A stretch of 49,793 bases of DNA from Oxalobacter formigenes (GTDB lineage Bacteria; Pseudomonadota; Gammaproteobacteria; Burkholderiales; Burkholderiaceae_D), in the NCBI GenBank assembly GCA_019424645.1, contig JAHYZB010000060.1, positions 30,314-80,106 of the forward strand. The letters run 5' to 3'. Below the pieces are notes generated by a model. The model saw nothing but the letters and a program-made list of their open reading frames with translations, was not told where the DNA came from and made no database searches. Position numbers and translations under genes: made by a program. Of this stretch, positions 16,405 to 25,551 are shown in pieces (the first letter of the stretch is position 1; each line of letters opens with the position of its first letter).

Positions 16405-17067
16405 ATGAACCGAACCCGAATAAAAATTTGCGGACTGACCCGCAGGGAAGATGTACAGGCGGCAGTTGACGCTGGCGCTGACGCGCTGGGCTTCGTTTTT
16501 TATCCGCCCAGCCCGCGATACGTGTCGGCTCACAAAGCGTCTGAACTGATGGCCGAAATGCCTCCCTTCGTCACCTCGGTCGGACTTTTCGTCAATGCCG
16601 ATATCGACGACATTGCGGCTGTTGTCGAAACGACACATTTATCCATTTTGCAGTTTCATGGCGACGAGTCACCAGAGTGGTGCGCCGAGGCGGCTGCGGT
16701 GGCAAACAGGCCTTTTATCCGCGTTTTTCGTGTCAAACCGGATACAACAGCCGATGATTTGCTACAATATGAACGGATATATCGCAATGCCAGTCCGTAT
16801 TTCAAGGGTATGCTTCTGGATACCTGGACGGACGCCTATGGCGGAGCAGGAAAGGTTTTCAATTGGTCTCTCGTATCAAAAGAAACAGGGCCTCGGGTCG
16901 TTTTGAGTGGTGGCTTGAGTGCGCAAAATGTCGCTGGTGCAGTTTCTGAACTGCGCCCGTTTGCCGTTGACGTCAGCAGTGGCGTAGAGGCAGAAAAGGG
17001 CATCAAGGATGCCGAAAAAATCCGGGCTTTCATAGCAGCCGTCCGTCAGGCGGACGATACCATTTGA
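16405..17067 (+). CDS. trpF: Phosphoribosylanthranilate isomerase
   Basis: TrpF performs the Amadori isomerisation of phosphoribosylanthranilate in tryptophan synthesis; it is a TIM-barrel enzyme of 220 residues. The N-terminal motif RIKICGLTRREDV contains the catalytic Cys9. The phosphate-binding LSGGLSAQNV and the C-terminal FAVDVSSGVEAEKGIKD with the general-acid aspartate are visible. It is free-standing rather than fused to TrpC, as is usual in betaproteobacteria. It lies 50 bases after truA and 67 before trpB, so trpF-trpB-trpA probably form one unit, separate from the trpEGDC genes, which are not in the window. Confidence 0.97.
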   Translation: MNRTRIKICGLTRREDVQAAVDAGADALGFVFYPPSPRYVSAHKASELMAEMPPFVTSVGLFVNADIDDIAAVVETTHLSILQFHGDESPEWCAEAAAVANRPFIRVFRVKPDTTADDLLQYERIYRNASPYFKGMLLDTWTDAYGGAGKVFNWSLVSKETGPRVVLSGGLSAQNVAGAVSELRPFAVDVSSGVEAEKGIKDAEKIRAFIAAVRQADDTI

Positions 17068-17134
17068 ACCGGATTTATGGCATGTTCCGTTTTCACCGGG
17101 TTGAAAACGACATTGCACAATCGAGAGAATTTCC

Positions 17135-18382
17135 ATGAAAGACAAAGACTGTTGTTGCAGCGTATCCAATGCGCTGTTCGAAACATCCGACTATTATTTG
17201 CCGGATGCCAAAGGCCATTTCGGCATTTACGGGGGACGTTTCGTTTCCGAAACCCTGATTCACGCACTGGACGAACTGAACGAGGCGTATGCCCGTTACA
17301 AGGACGATCCGGAATTTCTGGCCGAGTTCCGTCATGAACTGAAACATTACGTTGGCCGTCCCTCTCCCGTTTATCACGCTTCCCGCTGGTCCGACATGCT
17401 GGGTGGAGCCCAGATTTACCTGAAACGCGAAGACCTGAACCATACAGGAGCACACAAGGTCAACAACGTGATCGGGCAGGCACTTCTGGCAAGACGCATG
17501 GGCAAGAAGCGTATCATCGCCGAGACCGGTGCAGGCCAGCACGGTGTGGCGACAGCCACGATCTGTGCCCGTTTCGGCCTCGAATGCCATGTTTACATGG
17601 GCAGTGAAGACGTTGAACGTCAGGCTCAGAACGTTTACCGGATGAAGCTTCTGGGTGCGAACGTGATTCCGGTCGAATCCGGTTCCAGGACCCTGAAAGA
17701 TGCCTTGAACGAAGCCATGCGCGACTGGGTCGCCAACGTCGAGACGACTTTTTACATTATCGGCACTGTCGCAGGCCCACATCCTTATCCGATGATGGTG
17801 CGGGATTTCCAGTCGGTCATCGGCGAGGAATGTCTGGTGCAGATGCCGGAACTGACCGGTCGCCAGCCTGACGTGGTCGTCGCCTGTGTCGGCGGCGGTT
17901 CCAATGCCATGGGTATTTTCTATCCGTATATCAACCACAAGGACGTGAAACTGGTCGGTGCGGAAGCGGCCGGTGACGGGATTGAAACCGGACGTCACGC
18001 CGCATCCCTGAGCGGAGGAATACCAGGCGTTCTGCACGGCAACCGTACCTATCTTTTGCAGGATGGGGATGGCCAGATAATCGATACCCATTCTGTTTCG
18101 GCGGGTCTGGATTATCCGGGTGTCGGCCCTGAACATGCATGGCTGAAAGATATCGGCCGTGCCGAATATGTGGGCATCAATGACGAAGAAGCACTGGCCG
18201 CTTTCCACGACTGTTGCCGGATCGAAGGCATCATTCCCGCTCTGGAATCGAGCCATGCACTGGCTTATGCCGTCAAACTCGCGCCAACGCTGCCCAAAGA
18301 CAAATTAATTCTGGTCAATCTGTCCGGCCGGGGTGACAAGGATATGCATACTGTCGCCCAGAGAGCCGGCATTCAATGGTGA
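17135..18382 (+). CDS. trpB: Tryptophan synthase beta chain
   Basis: TrpB condenses indole with serine to give tryptophan using pyridoxal phosphate, in an alpha2-beta2 complex with TrpA. The PLP lysine is Lys108 in NHTGAHKVNNVIG and the phosphate-binding loop is CVGGGSNAMG. GAGQHGVATAT and EGIIPALESSHALAYA are also present. The protein is 415 residues, about 15-20 longer than many TrpB1 enzymes. The extra N-terminus MKDKDCCCSVSNALFETSDY carries three consecutive cysteines, which is unusual. No in-frame later start fits better, because the next conserved block (LPDAKGHFGIYGGRF) has no Met before it. Confidence 0.97.
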   Translation: MKDKDCCCSVSNALFETSDYYLPDAKGHFGIYGGRFVSETLIHALDELNEAYARYKDDPEFLAEFRHELKHYVGRPSPVYHASRWSDMLGGAQIYLKREDLNHTGAHKVNNVIGQALLARRMGKKRIIAETGAGQHGVATATICARFGLECHVYMGSEDVERQAQNVYRMKLLGANVIPVESGSRTLKDALNEAMRDWVANVETTFYIIGTVAGPHPYPMMVRDFQSVIGEECLVQMPELTGRQPDVVVACVGGGSNAMGIFYPYINHKDVKLVGAEAAGDGIETGRHAASLSGGIPGVLHGNRTYLLQDGDGQIIDTHSVSAGLDYPGVGPEHAWLKDIGRAEYVGINDEEALAAFHDCCRIEGIIPALESSHALAYAVKLAPTLPKDKLILVNLSGRGDKDMHTVAQRAGIQW

Positions 18383-18441
18383 GGTCGTTTTTGACGACGA
18401 ACAGATGAACCATTAACCGAATTTAAAGAACAGGATTGATT

Positions 18442-19239
18442 ATGTCTCGCATACAACAAACATTGAATCGTCTGCAAAAGCAGAACAGAAAGGGACTTGT
18501 CCCATTCGTCACGACCGGTTTTCCCGCTCCGGAACTGACTGTACCCATCATGCACGCCATGGTTGAAGGTGGTGCCGATATCATCGAGCTCGGTGTCCCG
18601 TTTTCCGATCCGATGGCTGATGGTCCGGTTATCCAGCACGCCTCCGAAGTGGCATTGCAAAAGGGTATGACTCTGGAAAAGGTACTGGATACCGTTGAGG
18701 AATTCCGGATCAGGGATGAAAACACACCAGTCGTTCTGATGGGTTATGCCAATCCGATTGAACGCATGGGAGTGGACGTTTTCATTAAAAAAGCCGCTGA
18801 AAAAGGTGTTGATGGCGTTCTCGTCGTCGATTATCCTCCGGAAGAAAGTGAAGAATTCGCCGCGAAGCTGAAGGCAAACGACATTGATATGATTTTCCTG
18901 CTGGCGCCGACGTCAACTGATGAACGCATTCTGGAAATCGGAAGGCTTGCAAGTGGCTATATTTACTATGTTTCATTGAAAGGTGTCACAGGTTCAGGAA
19001 ATTTGAACGTAAATGAGGTAACATCCCGGATTGAAAAAATCAAAAAACACGTTACCATTCCGGTGGGTGTCGGTTTCGGAATCCGTGATGCGGCTACTGC
19101 CAGAGCGCTGGGTGCCTCTGCCGATGCTGTTGTCATCGGCAGCCGGATTATCCAGGAGCTGGAAAGTGTGAAACCGGATGAAGCGGCATCTGCCGTGAAA
19201 TCTTTTTTGAAAGAGATACGCAAAGCACTGGACGAATGA
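18442..19239 (+). CDS. trpA: Tryptophan synthase alpha chain
   Basis: TrpA cleaves indole-3-glycerol phosphate and channels indole to TrpB. ATG 18442 is preferred over an in-frame TTG six bases earlier because AGGA sits at the right distance and the protein then begins MSRIQQTLNRLQ, 265 residues. With this start the catalytic residues fall at Glu49 (IIELGVPFSDP) and Asp60 (MADGP), the same numbering as the E. coli enzyme. The GVGFGIRDAATA phosphate-binding region is near the C-terminus. The gene follows trpB by about 60 bases. A strong hairpin follows before accD. Confidence 0.97.
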   Translation: MSRIQQTLNRLQKQNRKGLVPFVTTGFPAPELTVPIMHAMVEGGADIIELGVPFSDPMADGPVIQHASEVALQKGMTLEKVLDTVEEFRIRDENTPVVLMGYANPIERMGVDVFIKKAAEKGVDGVLVVDYPPEESEEFAAKLKANDIDMIFLLAPTSTDERILEIGRLASGYIYYVSLKGVTGSGNLNVNEVTSRIEKIKKHVTIPVGVGFGIRDAATARALGASADAVVIGSRIIQELESVKPDEAASAVKSFLKEIRKALDE

Positions 19240-19316
19240 TTTTATACAGGTTATAAAAGCGTCCTGTGATCCGGTGTTTGCCGGAATGAATTTTTTAATA
19301 CAATAAAAAGTGCAGA

Positions 19317-19350
19317 AAACAGGCCATCGGATCAATCCGATGGCCTGTTT
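19317..19350 (+). terminator. Strong hairpin between trpA and accD
   Basis: A perfect 15-bp stem, AAACAGGCCATCGGA (19317-19331) with TCCGATGGCCTGTTT (19336-19350), has a 4-base TCAA loop. It is followed by only TTT before GATC, so it may be a weak terminator or attenuator. It ends only a few bases ahead of the accD ribosome site (GGAG), so it could also affect accD translation. Confidence 0.6.
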
Positions 19351-19364
19351 GATCAGGAGATTTT

Positions 19365-20234
19365 ATGAGTTGGCTTGACAAGTTGCTTCCACCACGAATC
19401 CAGCATCAGACGACACCACGTCGGGTGGTGCCTGAAGGCTTGTGGGTGAAATGTCCATCCTGCGAAGCGGTGTTATACCGGACCGATCTGGAGTCGAATT
19501 CCCACGTTTGTCCACAATGCAGCCATCACATGCGCATTCGTGCCCGCGACAGGCTTGATGCACTGCTTGATGCCGAAGGTCGCTATCAGCTCGCCGAGTC
19601 CGTGACTCCATTCGATTCTCTTAAATTCAAGGACAGCAAGAAATATCCTGACCGTCTGAAGTCCGCAGTTGAAGGTACAGGTGAAACCGATGCGTTGATT
19701 GTTGTCGGCGGGTCGATCAAAGCCGTTCCTGTGGTCGTTGCCTGTTTTGAATTCGAATTCATGGGCGGCTCGATGGGTTCCGTCGTCGGTGAACGTTTTG
19801 TTCGCGGGGTGAAAGAAGCGATTGAACGAAAAGTACCGTTCATATGCATTACTGCCAGCGGTGGCGCACGTATGCAGGAAGGTCTGCTTTCCCTGATGCA
19901 GATGGCCAAAACCAATACCATTCTGACTCGCCTGTCAGAAAAAGGCCTGCCTTTCATTTCCGTTCTGACCGATCCGACGATGGGTGGTGTTTCCGCTTCA
20001 TTCGCTTTCATGGGCGACGTCGTTCTGGCTGAACCTAAAGCGCTGGTCGGTTTTGCCGGTCCCCGTGTTATCGAACAGACGGTGCGTGAAAAGTTGCCGG
20101 AAGGGTTCCAGCGTTCGGAATTCCTGATGAAAAAAGGCGCTGTCGACCGGATTGTCGATCGTCGCGAATTGCGCAATGAATTGTCCCATATGCTGGCGAT
20201 GATGCAAAACAGGCCGATTGAATCTATTTCATAA
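19365..20234 (+). CDS. accD: Acetyl-CoA carboxylase carboxyltransferase subunit beta
   Basis: AccD, with AccA, transfers the carboxyl group from biotin to acetyl-CoA in the first committed step of fatty-acid synthesis. It has 289 residues. The N-terminal four-cysteine zinc ribbon is complete: Cys30, Cys33, Cys49 and Cys52 (VKCPSC and VCPQC). The carboxyltransferase core shows the oxyanion-hole glycines in ITASGGARMQEGLLSLMQMA and TDPTMGGVSASFA. ATG 19365 has a GGAG ribosome site. The order trpA-accD-folC-dedD-cvpA-purF extends the E. coli accD-folC-dedD-cvpA-purF order. Confidence 0.98.
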   Translation: MSWLDKLLPPRIQHQTTPRRVVPEGLWVKCPSCEAVLYRTDLESNSHVCPQCSHHMRIRARDRLDALLDAEGRYQLAESVTPFDSLKFKDSKKYPDRLKSAVEGTGETDALIVVGGSIKAVPVVVACFEFEFMGGSMGSVVGERFVRGVKEAIERKVPFICITASGGARMQEGLLSLMQMAKTNTILTRLSEKGLPFISVLTDPTMGGVSASFAFMGDVVLAEPKALVGFAGPRVIEQTVREKLPEGFQRSEFLMKKGAVDRIVDRRELRNELSHMLAMMQNRPIESIS

Positions 20235-20255
20235 GCCATTTATGTTTTAATAGTT

Positions 20256-20294
20256 CAAACGCCTGTTCCAAAAGAATAAGGCGTTTGCGTTTTT
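20256..20294 (+). terminator. Intrinsic terminator after accD
   Basis: A 9-bp stem, CAAACGCCT (20256-20264) with AGGCGTTTG (20279-20287), is followed by CGTTTTT. It lies between accD and folC, so folC probably has its own promoter or relies on read-through. Confidence 0.75.
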
Positions 20295-20319
20295 AATGAC
20301 TTGAATACAACCGTTTTTC

Positions 20320-21654
20320 ATGAAGATGTCCAGGCAATCAGCCGCAAATAAACCGGAGCGAAACCATCGTTCCCTCTCTGAATGGGTTCAGATTGTGGAA
20401 GGTTTGCACCCCAAGAATATCGAAATGGGGCTGGATCGGATTAGGGTGGTGAAAGAACGGATGGGTATCCGGTTCGACTGTCCTGTCATCACGGTTGGCG
20501 GGACGAACGGCAAGGGGTCGACCTCTGCCATGCTCCAGACGATTTATCGTGAAGCGGGCTACAAGACCGGACTGTATTCCTCGCCCCATATTCATTTCTT
20601 CAATGAGCGTATGAAGATCGACGGCAAGATGGTCGACGATGCAACGCTCGTGCATTATTTTGAAGTGATCGAGGAAGTCCGGGGCGATGTTCCGCTGACC
20701 TTTTTCGAATTCACGACCCTGGTTGCCATGAAACTCTTTGCCGATTCGCATCTGGACGTGCTTGTTCTGGAAGTTGGCCTTGGTGGGCGGCTCGATGCAG
20801 TGAATCTGATCGATGCGGATGTTGCCATTGTCACGAATGTCGCGATTGACCATGTCGAATATCTGGGCGATACCCGCGAAAAAATCGGATTTGAAAAGGC
20901 AGGCATTTATCGTCAGGGACAGTCAGCATTTTATGGTGATATCGACCCGCCGGAATCCCTTTTGAAACATGCCGGCTCAATTGGTGCAAACCTGAAGGTT
21001 TTCGGCAGGGACTACCGTTTTAAAACTGAAGGTGGTCACTGGGATTATCTGGGTGAAAAATCGTCTCATACGGGACTTGTTCCTCCTTCCCTGAAGGGGG
21101 ATACGCAGATTCACAATGCCGCGACGGTTGTGGCTGCTGTGGAAGCCTTGCAACAGCGTTTGCCGGTCGATATTGATGCTATCGAGCGCGGGATCGTCAG
21201 GACTGAACTGCCCGGTCGTTTCCAGATTCTTCAGAATGAACCATCGGTCATTCTCGACGTTGCCCACAATCCCCATGCCGCCGCTGTGCTCGCGAAAAAT
21301 CTGAAAGATATGGGGACATTCCATGCCACTCATGCCGTTTTTGGTGCCATGTCCGACAAGGATATTGACGGTGTTATCGAGCTGATGAAAGGGTGCGTCG
21401 ATCGCTGGTATGTGACGGATTTGCCCTTGCCAAGAGCGGCCACGGCAGAAGCACTGAAAGACAAACTCATTTCCGCAGGCGTCACACGCGGCAAAACCAA
21501 TCAGTGCGTATCCGTATATCACAATGCTGTCGATGCCATGACAAGCGCCAAGAACAATGCCCAGAAAAATGATAGAATAGTCGCATTCGGATCATTTTGG
21601 GTCGTTACAGGGGTCACTGAAGAAGGTGACCTGAAACCAACCAACCATTGTTGA
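20320..21654 (+). CDS. folC: Bifunctional dihydrofolate synthase / folylpolyglutamate synthase
   Basis: FolC adds glutamate to dihydropteroate and then extends the polyglutamate chain of tetrahydrofolate, both with ATP. It is a Mur-ligase-type enzyme of 444 residues. The P-loop is VGGTNGKGST (60-68 region), followed by the conserved YSSPHIHFFNERMKIDG block. The central VLEVGLGGRLDAVN holds a metal ligand, and ILDVAHNPHAA and FGAMSDKDIDG mark the C-terminal domain. ATG 20320 has a short basic leader (MKMSRQSAANKPER); the ATG at 20326 is an alternative. It is followed after four bases by dedD. Confidence 0.97.
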   Translation: MKMSRQSAANKPERNHRSLSEWVQIVEGLHPKNIEMGLDRIRVVKERMGIRFDCPVITVGGTNGKGSTSAMLQTIYREAGYKTGLYSSPHIHFFNERMKIDGKMVDDATLVHYFEVIEEVRGDVPLTFFEFTTLVAMKLFADSHLDVLVLEVGLGGRLDAVNLIDADVAIVTNVAIDHVEYLGDTREKIGFEKAGIYRQGQSAFYGDIDPPESLLKHAGSIGANLKVFGRDYRFKTEGGHWDYLGEKSSHTGLVPPSLKGDTQIHNAATVVAAVEALQQRLPVDIDAIERGIVRTELPGRFQILQNEPSVILDVAHNPHAAAVLAKNLKDMGTFHATHAVFGAMSDKDIDGVIELMKGCVDRWYVTDLPLPRAATAEALKDKLISAGVTRGKTNQCVSVYHNAVDAMTSAKNNAQKNDRIVAFGSFWVVTGVTEEGDLKPTNHC

Positions 21655-21658
21655 TTGC

Positions 21659-22621
21659 ATGAGCCGTTTTTCTCTTTTTCGCTGGGGCAAATCGAAATCT
21701 GATTCAGAAGGAAAGTCGCGCGCCACAGGTGCGGACAGATTTGTCGCGGACGATATCGATCGCAAAAAAAATCCCGGCCAGAAAAACAGCGCGGACGATC
21801 CACAGCTGCCACAAAAGAAACGGGCTCGCCGGCGTCTTGTTGGTTCCATTACACTGGTTCTGGCAGCCATCATTGTCTTGCCAATGATTTTCGAATCGGA
21901 ACCCAGGCCGGTTTCACCCAATTTACTGATCGATATCCCTTCCAAAGACAACAAACCGGTTCAGGTGGCGGCGGCCGAACAGACTCCGCCATCTGCTCCG
22001 ACAGCTGAAACGGCGATTACCCCTCCAGCCGATCAGGCACAACAAGCCCAACAGGCACAAGTTGCTACCGTCCCGACAGAGGGCGTTGCACCGGCCGCAC
22101 AGCCTTCCACTCCTCCGCTCCAACAGGCTGCGCCGGTACAGAGCGCTACCGAACAGCATCTGACTGCACCAAAAGAAAAAGCGGCGACAACAAGCGATGC
22201 CGACATTCAGAAAAAACAGGCTGAGGCACAACAAAAAGCCGAAAAAGCCAGACAGGAAAAACTGAAAGCAGAAAAGGCAAAACAGGAGAAGGCCAGGGCT
22301 GACAAGCTTAAAGCTGAAAAAACGAAAGCAGCTTCCGGTTCCGATCCTATCGGCCAGATGATCGCTGACAAAAATACCAAAACATCGACATCCGGCAAAC
22401 AGGTCATTCAGGTCGCTGCACTGACGTCGCAGCAAAAGGTCAGTGAATTGCAGGCGAAACTTTCCAAAGCGGGAATCCATTCCCATACCCAGAAAGTTAA
22501 AGCCAGAAATGGAGAAGAGCGCATCCGCGTCCGTGTCGGGCCTTTGAACAAGAGCGATGCCGACAAGACGTGTTCAAAACTTAAAAGCATGGGATTGTCC
22601 TGTACCCTGTTGCCGAACTGA
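21659..22621 (+). CDS. dedD: SPOR-domain cell-division protein, DedD-like
   Basis: This 320-residue protein has a cytoplasmic basic N-terminus, one membrane helix (about 60-78, SITLVLAAIIVLP), a long Ala/Pro/Gln-rich linker, and a Lys/Ala/Glu-rich coiled segment (about 178-225, repeated KAEKA and KQEKA). It ends in a SPOR domain (about 243-320, starting VIQVAALTSQQKVSELQAKL). SPOR domains bind denuded septal peptidoglycan, so the protein should localise to the division site. Gene order folC-dedD-cvpA-purF matches E. coli. Sequence conservation outside the SPOR domain is low, so the symbol rests mainly on architecture and position. Confidence 0.85.
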   Translation: MSRFSLFRWGKSKSDSEGKSRATGADRFVADDIDRKKNPGQKNSADDPQLPQKKRARRRLVGSITLVLAAIIVLPMIFESEPRPVSPNLLIDIPSKDNKPVQVAAAEQTPPSAPTAETAITPPADQAQQAQQAQVATVPTEGVAPAAQPSTPPLQQAAPVQSATEQHLTAPKEKAATTSDADIQKKQAEAQQKAEKARQEKLKAEKAKQEKARADKLKAEKTKAASGSDPIGQMIADKNTKTSTSGKQVIQVAALTSQQKVSELQAKLSKAGIHSHTQKVKARNGEERIRVRVGPLNKSDADKTCSKLKSMGLSCTLLPN

Positions 22622-22645
22622 TGTGACGACTGACTGGATCGCATT

Positions 22646-23134
22646 TTGACTGCTTTCGATTACGTATTGCTGTTTCTGCTGGTCGGTTTCATGCTGATCA
22701 GCATGACGAAAGGTCTGGTGCGTGAGGTCATTTCGCTGGTTAGCTGGGTTGTCGCTTTTTATGTGGCGACCCATTATGGGGATATCCTGATACCCTGGTT
22801 GCCCAATGCGGTATCCGGGGATGTCATGAGAATGATCGTGGCGTTCATTGTGCTGTTTATTGGCACCCGGATTGTCATGGCGATATTGGCAAGACTGGTC
22901 AATGTCGTACTGCATGCAACGGGGTTGACGCTACTGGATCGATTTCTCGGCGCGCTGTTCGGGCTTGCAAAAGGGGCGCTGGTCGCTCTGGCACTGGTAC
23001 TGGTTTGCGGAATGACGAAAATACCGCAGCAGCCGTTCTGGAAAAATGCAATGTTCAGTCCGATGGCGGTACAGGTCGCGAAAATGACCATGCCGTATTT
23101 GCCGGATTATTTTGTGGAATACATACATTTCTGA
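22646..23134 (+). CDS. cvpA: CvpA family membrane protein
   Basis: CvpA is an inner-membrane protein with four hydrophobic helices, named from colicin V production in E. coli. It is 162 residues, the family length. The N-terminus TAFDYVLLFLLVGFMLISM and the segment KGLVREVISLVSWVVAF are characteristic. The start is taken as TTG 22646 because the conserved FDY begins directly after it; no good ribosome site is seen, so the exact start is uncertain. It lies between dedD and purF as in other proteobacteria. Its molecular role is not settled. Confidence 0.9.
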   Translation: MTAFDYVLLFLLVGFMLISMTKGLVREVISLVSWVVAFYVATHYGDILIPWLPNAVSGDVMRMIVAFIVLFIGTRIVMAILARLVNVVLHATGLTLLDRFLGALFGLAKGALVALALVLVCGMTKIPQQPFWKNAMFSPMAVQVAKMTMPYLPDYFVEYIHF

Positions 23135-23206
23135 TTCAGGGTATCCTATCGGTTTCGATGTATTCCTGTGGTTTTGTTTTCTTAATTTTTGATTGAGGAG
23201 TCCACC

Positions 23207-24727
23207 ATGTGTGGCATCGTTGGTATTGTTTCCCAGACACCTGTCAACCAGCTGATCTATGATGCATTGCAGCTTTTGCAGCATCGCGGTCAGGACGCTG
23301 CCGGTATTGCCACCAGCAGTAACGGCAAGTTCGCGATGTTCAAGGCAAACGGTCTGGTCAGAGACGTTTTCCGTACTCGCAATATGCGTGCCTTGCCCGG
23401 AAACTGCGGTATCGGCCATGTCCGTTACCCGACAGCCGGTTCTGCCAAGAATGAAGAAGAAGCACAGCCATTCTATGTCAATGCGCCTTTCGGCATCACG
23501 TTTGCCCACAACGGCAATCTGACCAATTGCGAACAGTTGAAAGGCGAAATGTTCAAGAACGATCGCCGCCACATCAATACGAACTCGGATTCCGAAGTCC
23601 TGTTAAACGTGCTCGCGCATGAAATTCAGGAAGCGACCAGTGGTTATTCGCTCGATCCGGCAGCGCTCTTCAAGGCCGTTTCCATATTGCATAAACGGGT
23701 TCGCGGCGCTTATGCTGCTGTCGCCCATATCACCGATGCCGGTATCCTCGCTTTCCGTGATCCGTACGGCATTCGTCCACTGTGTATCGGTTTTGCCGAA
23801 ACGGACAATGGTACGGAATACATGGTTGCCAGTGAATCCGTTGCACTTGAAGGTCTGGGCTTCCGTTTCCTGCGCGATGTCATGCCGGGCGAAGCGATTT
23901 TCATCGATATCGAAGGCAATCTGTACAACCAGCAATGCGCTGAAAATCCGAGTTTGAATCCCTGCATTTTCGAATACGTGTATCTGGCCCGTCCTGATTC
24001 GCTGATTGATGGCGCCTCGGTTTATGCCACTCGCCTGAAAATGGGTGAGCATCTTGCTGAAAAGATCAAACGCCAGATTTCGACAGGTGATATTGACGTT
24101 GTCATGCCTATTCCGGACTCTTCACGTCCTGCTGCCATTCAGCTTGCCCTGAAACTGGGCATTGAATATCGTGAAGGCCTGATCAAGAACCGCTATATCG
24201 GCCGTACCTTTATCATGCCGGGGCAGTCTGTGCGCAAGCGTTCCGTCCGCCAGAAACTGAATACCATCGGTTCCGAATTCAAGGGCAAGAATGTGCTGCT
24301 GGTCGATGATTCCATCGTCCGTGGTACGACCTGCAAGGAAATCGTCCAGATGGTGCGTGAAGCCGGTGCCAACAAAGTGGTTTTCGCATCCGCTGCACCT
24401 CCTGTGCTATACCCTAACGTATATGGTATCGACATGCCGACTCGTGACGAACTCATCGCTTACGGTCGTACTGACGAGGAAGTACGTCGCGAAATGACGG
24501 CTGATGCGCTGGTCTATCAGGATCTGTCTGCCTTGAAACAGTCGATAACCGACGTCAATCCGGCATTGAGAAGCTTCGAGGCTTCCTGTTTCGACGGTTT
24601 GTACATTACCGGCGACGTTTCGGCCGATTATCTGAACCGTCTGGAATACGAACGCAAGCATCTGGCTCCGACTCCGGAAGATCCGGTGAAAAACCAGTTG
24701 AATCTTTCTCTGGCAACGGCCGAGTAA
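23207..24727 (+). CDS. purF: Amidophosphoribosyltransferase
   Basis: PurF makes 5-phosphoribosylamine from PRPP and glutamine, the first step of purine synthesis. ATG 23207 is chosen because the nucleophile must be the cysteine exposed by Met removal: the protein begins MCGIVGIV, with a GAGGAG ribosome site. An in-frame upstream TTG would bury it. The length of 506 matches E. coli (505). The N-terminal Ntn glutaminase domain shows HRGQDAAGIAT and GIGHVRYPTAGS. The PRPP site is VDDSIVRGTT (366-375). A terminator follows immediately. Confidence 0.98.
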   Translation: MCGIVGIVSQTPVNQLIYDALQLLQHRGQDAAGIATSSNGKFAMFKANGLVRDVFRTRNMRALPGNCGIGHVRYPTAGSAKNEEEAQPFYVNAPFGITFAHNGNLTNCEQLKGEMFKNDRRHINTNSDSEVLLNVLAHEIQEATSGYSLDPAALFKAVSILHKRVRGAYAAVAHITDAGILAFRDPYGIRPLCIGFAETDNGTEYMVASESVALEGLGFRFLRDVMPGEAIFIDIEGNLYNQQCAENPSLNPCIFEYVYLARPDSLIDGASVYATRLKMGEHLAEKIKRQISTGDIDVVMPIPDSSRPAAIQLALKLGIEYREGLIKNRYIGRTFIMPGQSVRKRSVRQKLNTIGSEFKGKNVLLVDDSIVRGTTCKEIVQMVREAGANKVVFASAAPPVLYPNVYGIDMPTRDELIAYGRTDEEVRREMTADALVYQDLSALKQSITDVNPALRSFEASCFDGLYITGDVSADYLNRLEYERKHLAPTPEDPVKNQLNLSLATAE

Positions 24728-24735
24728 AACAGGAT

Positions 24736-24778
24736 GTCTGAAGGGTCTGACGCCGTGAAAGCGGCTTCAGGCCTTTTT
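24736..24778 (+). terminator. Intrinsic terminator after purF
   Basis: Outer stem GTCTGAAG (24736-24743) pairs with CTTCAGGC (24765-24772) with one G-T pair, and an inner GCCG/CGGC helix extends it. TTTTT follows at 24774-24778. Confidence 0.7.
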
Positions 24779-24874
24779 GTTCAAATAGAGGTAGCGATGC
24801 CGGTTGGCGGTTGACCGTTTTCATAATGCTTGTTTGTCCTGAAAACTTTATTATTCGATTGAGTCAAAAACATT

Positions 24875-25429
24875 ATGAATAAAGCATTTACCAAAGAATC
24901 GGATAACGACGACGAACTGGAACCTAATGTTCCCGTACTTCCGGTAGGGTTCAAGAATTACATCACCCCTGCAGGCCTTAAGAGCCTGAAAGACGAGTTG
25001 TTATCTCTCATCGACAAGGAACGGCCGCAAGTTGTCCAGATTGTGTCATGGGCGGCGTCCAATGGTGACCGTTCGGAAAACGGCGATTATATTTATGGCA
25101 AACGTCGCCTTCGTGAAATCGACCGGCGTATCCGTTTTCTGATCAAACGGATCGAGGCGGCAGAAGAATTCGATCCCAGCATTCACTACGGCAATGACCA
25201 GATTTTCTTCGGCGCGACAGTGACTTATGAACGCGAAGATGGCGAGGAAAATACGATCACGATTGTCGGCATCGATGAATTTGATCCGCTGGAAGGCAGG
25301 ATCAGCTGGATATCGCCGATGGCCAGAACGCTGATCAAGGCGCGTGAAGGCGATACCGTGACGCTGCATACACCGGTCGGTGTCGAGGAACTGGTGATTC
25401 TGGAAGTGAATTACCCGAAACCCGAATAA
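24875..25429 (+). CDS. greB: Transcription elongation factor GreB
   Basis: GreB inserts its coiled-coil tip into the RNA polymerase secondary channel and stimulates cleavage of backtracked RNA. The 184 residues include an N-terminal antiparallel coiled coil whose tip holds the catalytic acidic residues (SNGDRSENGDYIYGKRR). The FKBP-like C-terminal domain runs from about residue 100. The GDYIYGKRRLREIDRRI sequence distinguishes GreB from GreA. About 25 residues precede the usual GreB start (ITPAG), slightly longer than E. coli GreB (158). It stands alone between purF and ygiQ, with terminators on both sides. Confidence 0.95.
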   Translation: MNKAFTKESDNDDELEPNVPVLPVGFKNYITPAGLKSLKDELLSLIDKERPQVVQIVSWAASNGDRSENGDYIYGKRRLREIDRRIRFLIKRIEAAEEFDPSIHYGNDQIFFGATVTYEREDGEENTITIVGIDEFDPLEGRISWISPMARTLIKAREGDTVTLHTPVGVEELVILEVNYPKPE

Positions 25430-25460
25430 GGGTTTTATGATCCTTTTTTTAATTGACTGG

Positions 25461-25491
25461 TTTCGCCGAATGTTTTTCCGGCGAAATTTTT
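25461..25491 (+). terminator. Intrinsic terminator after greB
   Basis: A perfect 8-bp stem, TTTCGCCG (25461-25468) with CGGCGAAA (25479-25486), is followed directly by TTTTT. Its position within the upstream part of the open frame of the next gene argues against any ygiQ start before about 25500. Confidence 0.85.
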
Positions 25492-25551
25492 GTATTCAGG
25501 CAGTTCCCACTTATACTGGCTGAAATTTTTACTCTTTTCTTCAAACCCGAT

